From contig OY759262.1 of assembly GCA_963662155.1 (NCBI GenBank), positions 61,038,010 through 61,102,009 of the forward strand: 64,000 nucleotides of DNA. Reading direction: 5' to 3'. Below, piece after piece: positions 58,372 to 64,000 of this stretch (the stretch's first letter is position 1; each line of letters opens with the position of its first letter). The notes beneath the pieces were generated by a model. That model had not been told where the DNA came from. It worked only from the letters and a program-made list of their open reading frames with translations, and did not search any database. The DNA comes from Lamellibrachia columna (Eukaryota; Annelida; Polychaeta; Sabellida; Siboglinidae). A program made the translations under genes and the position numbers.

Positions 58372-59029
58372 GTATAATGTGCTGTGAAAGATAAAGGTAA
58401 ATAGTAAGATTAATTAGACACAAAGTCAATGAAACAGTACTGATGGTCACCAGTGTAAGAATACAGTGATCTAAGTCCATCTGTACGCTGCAGCTAAACA
58501 TCTTGGGTTGGATGGGTTGCCCCTGGTGAATAAATATACAGTAGATAGTGCAGTGCATCGAATTACCTCATGCATTTCACCTTGCTGACAAATGGCAAAA
58601 TTAATGCCATAAGTACCACTTCATTAATTTCAACACTTGTCTGACCTGTGTGTGAGTTGTTTACCACAAACACGGATATGTCAGCGGACAGCTACTGGGG
58701 GGGGTGTAAACTGACAGGGGTGAGGTGGCCACTTGGCTTATCTCTTGTTCTTTGTAACTGAATATAGCTGCAGTTTGACTTGGTAATAACAGGACCAGCT
58801 GAATTGTTGTGTTCCATGGACAGTTTGTGTGTATACAGAGTACCTACAGACTTCTGTATCTGCGCTCAAGTTCCAGCTTTTACCAGCAGCAGTGTGTGTG
58901 TGTGTGTGTGCATGTTTGCATGGTTCTGAGAGCACACGTGTATTATTGTCTTTGTATGTGCATGTACAATTTAACTTAATTTAATCAACTTATCTGGCGC
59001 ATATGTGTGGAGCAATAAGCATTAACCAG

Positions 59030-59092
59030 TTCTAGCATGCACTTGGCATGTACCGGTATAGCACATATTTGGTGTGAACTAGTCTAGCACAT
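59030..59092. repeat. Left half of a degenerate CTAGCACATATTTGGTGTGA array
   Basis: Several diverged ~25-bp units containing TAGCACATATTTGGTGTG. The array resumes at 60713 after an RTE-type insertion. Confidence 0.75.
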
Positions 59093-59140
59093 GCCATCAT
59101 CGTACTACTATGCAAGAAAGGGGATATTAATGATCTGAAG

Positions 59141-59580
59141 AACCAGGGTGTACATTCATCCTACATCAATATCATCAACACAATATACAACCAGGGTGTA
59201 CATTCATCCTACATCAATATCATCAACACAATATATAACCAGGGTGTACACTCATCCTACATCAATATCATCAACACAATATATAACCAGGGTGTACACT
59301 CATCCTACATCAATATCATCAACACAATATATAACCAGGGTGTACACTCATCCTACATCAATATCATCAACACAATATATAACCAGGGTGTACACTCATC
59401 CTACATCAATATCATCAACACAATATATAACCAGAGTGTACACTCATCCTACATCAATATCATCAACACAATATATAACCAGGGTGTACACTCATCCTAC
59501 ATCAATATCATCAACACAATATATAACCAGGGTGTAAATTAATCCTACATCAGTATCATCAACACAATGTATAACCAGGG
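59141..59580 (+). repeat. 48-bp tandem repeat inside the RTE reverse transcriptase, 9 copies
   Basis: Units start at 59141, 59189, 59237, 59285, 59333, 59381, 59429, 59477 and 59525 with an 8-base partial at 59573. Each encodes NQGVHSSYINIINTIY, a single RT block in the normal element. Copies are nearly identical, so expansion is recent relative to the insertion. Confidence 0.95.
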
Positions 59581-59630
59581 AACATCAACCGTCAGACTCC
59601 ACAAAGATAGCAACAAGATCAATATAGATA

Positions 59631-59835
59631 GAGGGTAAGACAGGAGGACACTGTCTCATCTAAATATAGATAGAGGGTAAGACAGGAGGACACTGTCTCA
59701 ACTAAATATAGATAGAGGGTAAGACAGGAGGACACTGTCTCATCTAAATATAGATAGAGGGTAAGACAGGAGGACACTGTCTCATCTAAATATAGACAGA
59801 GGGTAAGACAGGAGGACACTGTCTCACCTAAATAG
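59631..59835 (+). repeat. 42-bp tandem repeat inside the RTE reverse transcriptase, 5 copies
   Basis: GAGGGTAAGACAGGAGGACA recurs at 59631, 59673, 59715, 59757 and 59799. It corresponds to the RGVRQGDTVSPK-type block of the RT, here with one base lost so VRQEDTVS is out of frame with the preceding block. Confidence 0.95.
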
Positions 59836-60712
59836 TTTAATGCTGCCCTAGAAGGAATCTTCAGGTTAGACTGGGATAGAAAGGGAATCAACATAAACAG
59901 TGATCATCTGAGCCATCTGCGCTTTGCTGATGATATTGTTCTTATCACAAACAATGCAGAAGAACTAGAGGAAATGTTAAATGACCTCAACAAAGAAAGT
60001 AACAATATTGGATTAAGAATCAACATGAAAAAGACAAAAGTCATGTTCAACAGTTACACTAAAGTCAAACAAATTAAAGCTAACGATGATATTATAGAAA
60101 CAACCGACAGGTATGTATATCTGCGACAACTTGTAAAAACAGATTACAACCGTTTAGAAGAAGTTAAAAGGAGACCCCAAACTGGGAGGAGTGCCTTCAG
60201 TAAATTGGATGACATTATGAAGAGTAACATGTCAATATACGTGAAACGTAGAGTCTTTGACCACTGTATACTACCGTCATGGTGCAGAGACTTGGGCAGT
60301 GAGAACAAAAATGGAACAAAAACTTAGAACAACATAAAGAAACATCAAAAGATGTATGCTAGGAATTACCAAGACAGATAGAAAAGCTAGCAAATGGATC
60401 AGAGAGCAAACTAAAATCCAGGATATCATAAAAACAAGTTAAAATCAAGAAATGGGATGAGTAGAACACCTTGCCAGAGCACCTTGCCAGAACACCTTGC
60501 CAGAACGAAGGACAACAGGTGCACAAAGATAACAGCAGAATGGGGACCAGTGACAGGTTCTCAAAGTCAGGGACAACATAAAACTAGATGGAGAGATTGT
60601 AAAGCTTGCTGCCATGACATGGATGAGAACGGCACAGGACAGAAGTAAATGGTACCAGCTTGGGGAGACCTTCGCCCTGCAGTGGGCTAACAATGGCTGA
60701 GATGATGATGGT

Positions 60713-60930
60713 TAGTCTAGCACATATTTAGTGTTAACCAGTCTAGCGCATAATTATTTGGTATGAACCAGTCTAGCATATATTTGGTGTGAACCAAGTC
60801 TAGCACATATTTGGTGTGAACACAATGACATTTAGCATGGATACATCTAGCATATATTTTCTCATACTGCTCTATATTTGATATGGACTGGTCTAAACAT
60901 ATTTGGTATGGATCACTTGCACACATTAAT
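60713..60930. repeat. Right half of the degenerate CTAGCACATATTTGGTGTGA array
   Basis: Seven or more diverged units (CTAGCACATATTTAGTG, CTAGCGCATAATTATTTGG, CTAGCATATATTTGGTGTGA and others) continue the array seen before 59093. Confidence 0.8.
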
Positions 60931-61669
60931 ATTGGATCATTTTAATAAATTTGGAAATGGGCCAAAGAAATGTTAATCACTAGAAGTTATGGTTTAGTTT
61001 AATGCATCAGTCAGAAACACTTAGTTCTGGCTCTCCTGCTGATGTATCATTACTCATTACTTTGAGAAACATTCAAGGTAAATTACATGTTGACATGACC
61101 CCTCTAGTTAAGTGTCTCCAAGCTGTGTTGTCCCATGGGAAGTGTCACAAGAATCTTGCCTTCAGATCCAGGTGATGTCTTAGTCAAATAACTAAACAGG
61201 CAGTGATGCCAGTCAAAACTGTGGTGTCCAGACAATGGTGTTGTCTCTTTGAAGCCACCGGGTAATTACAGGTTGAGTAACCTGCATTCAACAAGAGCCA
61301 GCTGAGAGATGGCTGACTTAGATGGCATTGAACACTGAACAGATAAGGAAAGGAAGAGATGCTTTGTAATCTTGACAGTCTTGTTAGCATTTTGATAGTG
61401 TCATTAGTGGGCCCTACTTCCCAGTCCAACCCCCTGCGTGGTCGCCCCAGTCAGCACCAGGTGGTGTATGTACCAAGAGGGGTCCCTACCCAGTTGGAAG
61501 TCTTGCAGGTGTAGTTAACAAGCTGACATTTGCTGTCACATGTTTTGTCATATCGATACAGTTTCCATTAAAGTTCAGGTTATCATTACCGGTAGGTAAA
61601 AGTGGTTGAAAATGGTTGAAGAGTGGTTTAAAGTGGTTAGTCGCTTGACCAATGCAACACACTCTTATA

Positions 61670-62290
61670 CAGCAGTCTGTAGTTAACATCCAGTGTCTGC
61701 AGCGAATATGCAGCTCGGCTGCCAGATTGATTCTGCTTCGTCCACATAGCGACAGTGCTAGGCCCCTGTTACATGAACTTCACTGGCTGCCCTTGGCATG
61801 CAGAGTCAGCTTCAAGGACTGGTACTTACATACAAAGCCATGCATGACGAAGCACCATGTATCTGTGTGAACTCGACCAGTGACCTTATTCATGATAGTT
61901 AAACATTATTTTACCAATAATTTTTATCACTTAAAATATTATTATAAAAATATTTTAATAAATTATTAAATTATTTATTATTAATCATACATATAGATTT
62001 GTTTATTTATTAATATTGTATTGCTATATAATTATTATGCTATATTAATTTATAATAATTGTTATTACTAGCAGCTAATATATTTATTTAGTTATTTCCT
62101 TACTTAGCAATTCTACACTATTTTACTGCTGTATTTATTTAAAACAATTCTTATTACTAGTTGTATTTTAAATACATTTATTTGTTGATTTTGCAATTCT
62201 ACACTATTTTATGTATTTTAATATGTTGTAAAGCGCCACAAACAATTTTGGGTCTGGTGCTATACCAGGTCAAATATATTATAATTATTA
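61670..62290 (+). mobile_element. CR1/L2-type LINE 3' end
   Basis: A frame reads CLQRICSSAARLILLRPHSD, then LLHELHWLPLACRVSFK and a diverged TKPCMTKH, the conserved block after the RT domain of CR1/L2-group LINEs (S/NAARL then LHWLP--R--FK). No RT palm remains. An AT-rich stretch follows, ending in TGTAAAGCGCCACAAACAAT and TCTGGTGCTATACC, the tail form shared with 55925-55990. Two short GTGGTTGAAAA clusters (61600-61640, 62295-62370) lie on either side. Confidence 0.75.
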
Positions 62291-64000
62291 TTTTTGAAAG
62301 TGGTTGAAAACAGTTGAAAAGTGGTTGAAAACAATTGAAAAGTGGTTGAAAAGCAGTTAAAAGCAGTTGAATATTATCCAACTATTTATCAACTTATTGC
62401 ACATGTGGTCAGGGTTAATGTTAGCATTAACATTTAGGTTACATTTAAGTTAAATTTAGGTTACAGGTTAAGATTACAGTGATTCTAAAGTGACACATTG
62501 TAAGGAGCCACTATTGGATATAATCTATGATGGGGTGGTTTCTGTACAAAGTACAGTAACCCATGGTGGATATCCAAGAAATTTTTTTTATTGATATTTA
62601 CTACAACTGAATATTAGTTTCACATAAAATAAACTGGGTTTATTCAATATACACAATTTTAAGTATGTGTCAATCAAAGCATTATGGATGTATGAAAATC
62701 AATATCAAAGCAAAAGGAATGCAAGTGCGTTGTAACTATTTGCCAGACAGTGACTGGAAATAAAAAAAATTCGTCATTCAGACTTGGCAGGTTGCCATTT
62801 ATAGGTTTACTGTTGGCATGGGATATATATAAGTGTTAATTAACCCAGCTGGCTGACTACAAAAGATAAGATCCCTTTCTCAATGTTTCTCATAATTTGC
62901 TCAACTCCATGTTAGCACATTGGTGCAGTGAAGCCGAACGTACCTAGACCAACACTGTAATGTACTTGACTGGTTGAATGTGCAGGGATCATTGGTGTTT
63001 ACAGTGAAAAAGCTTCAGTAATCATACACAAACAGCACCTATTGACACATCCCATGTCCCCAGCCAACGCTGAGCCACTGCACAAAAGCTGAAGAGGTCT
63101 GACCAATTACCACAGTTCTATGAGCCCACTCAAGTCTATCTGGTGCACTTTTGAAATTCAGCTCTGTTGTTGGCCAGTGTGGTTTGTTGATTTGATGAGG
63201 GAATGATTAGAGTTGGAGGCATGCCAGTCATTAGAGCTGTATACACATGTGGGGGGCATTCCCTCAGCTCTGACCTTTTAATGACCTTTCTTTGTCAGCT
63301 GGAGCTTGACCAGAGTTTGGAACCATCATCTTCATTTGCAGTTGTGAAGTATTTACGTTGATGTTGTGTTTATATTTGTGAAAAATAAAGTTTTATGTGT
63401 GAGGAGATTTAGTCTGCTTGGCTTAGTGTCTACGTACGTTATTAAAATAATTTCTATTTCTTTTTTGCATGATGGCCATAGCGTAGATAATTGACATTAG
63501 TTGAAAATGTAATTGTTTTAACATTGTGAAATGTATATCATATTTAAAGGGGTTTATCATTTGGGAAGAGGTATGGCAGTGGGCTTTGTTGACAGAGGAT
63601 CATAGTTCTTTTTTCATGCTTCCTTTATTGAGCAAGATTCATTGCACAGTACTTGTCAAGGCCATGTTTTGTTCCATTAAAGGAAACTGTTCTTGTAAAT
63701 TAAGGCACTTTGTGTGATGCACTATATTTAGCCCTGTTGTGTTTTTCTAAGCTGGCTTTGATCTTCTGGTGTCTTTGTGTATCAAATTACCTCGCAATGC
63801 ACACATGAACAGCTAGCCATCAATTTACTGTAGGAAAGTTTTTAATTGCAAGAAAGTCTCCGATTAAGTAGTTATTATAGAGCAGTCCGTGGGGGGTCCG
63901 TGGGGGGTCCCGTGGGGGTCTGCAGGAAGAGACAGCTGCTATTGAGATGGATGAGAAAGGAATAGGTAAAGGCTAATAAGGCCACATTCAGTTGACAAGC

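Larger units (their letters stand above)
59093..60712 (+). mobile_element. Internally deleted RTE-type LINE with expanded internal repeats
   Basis: An RT frame starts AIIVLLCKKGDINDL (early RT region) and jumps straight to NQGVHSSYINIINTIY, a later RT block, so the intervening part, including the first palm Asp, is deleted. After repeats come STVRLHKDSNKINIDRG, a shifted VRQEDTVS block, and, from about 59830, FRLDWDRKGININSDHLSHL, FADDIVLITNNAEEL and MKKTKVMFNSYTK. Later frames give SAFSKLDDIMKSNMSIYVKR and WAG/RW-type C-terminal remnants to ~60690. It ends GATGATGATG, the usual RTE-type tail. TAGTCTAGCACAT flanks both sides (59080-59092 and 60713-60725), either a 13-bp target duplication or array units. 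In-frame stops (for example after VSPK near 59833) and frameshifts show it is dead. Confidence 0.88.

Overview
The window looks like nuclear DNA of an invertebrate animal. It has no operons or dense bacterial-type genes. It has spliced-gene signals, several decayed non-LTR retrotransposons, a tRNA-derived SINE, a Tc1/mariner relic and an unusually high load of micro- and minisatellites. Repeat content and a mosaic CpG pattern (left ~30 kb CpG-rich, right ~33 kb strongly CpG-poor) fit a marine bilaterian such as a mollusc, brachiopod or lancelet. The sequence alone does not settle which, and no rRNA or mitochondrial marker is present.

Layout. 1-30 kb is CpG-retaining intergenic or repeat-rich DNA. 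It holds tandem arrays (33, 25/31/37, 22, 75, 29, 27, 43, 30, 48 and 43 bp units), a TIR-bounded element (4.7-5.7 kb), pieces of at least three LINE families (7.9-8.6 kb, 16.0-17.3 kb with an inserted SINE plus a sister 3' piece at 18.6 kb, 20.4-22.1 kb), a Tc1-like transposase relic on the minus strand (23.3-24.1 kb), and a few weak exon-like segments (9.39 kb, 27.8-28.05 kb). A CpG-rich stretch at 29.4-30.5 kb ends in a strong splice donor, and CpG drops sharply just after it.

30.5-64 kb is CpG-poor, intron-like DNA on the plus strand around the one confidently recognised coding exon, 39883-40273. That exon encodes a signal peptide and one immunoglobulin domain closest in pattern to the first Ig domain of the receptor pseudokinase PTK7 (off-track family). 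It ends in a phase-1 donor, and the remaining exons were not found before the right edge. The introns carry further arrays (47, 32, 24, 62-64, 30, 48 and 42 bp units), a long inverted repeat around a (TA)n tract, an internally deleted RTE-type LINE that split an older tandem array, and a CR1/L2-type LINE 3' end.

Most long reading frames here are translations of tandem repeats whose unit is a multiple of three, or of dead transposons; they are not host genes. I see no defence system, CRISPR array, biosynthetic cluster or other clearly new functional system. The most interesting signals are the CpG boundary that may mark a distant promoter of the PTK7-like gene, and tandem repeats that arose inside mobile-element sequence.
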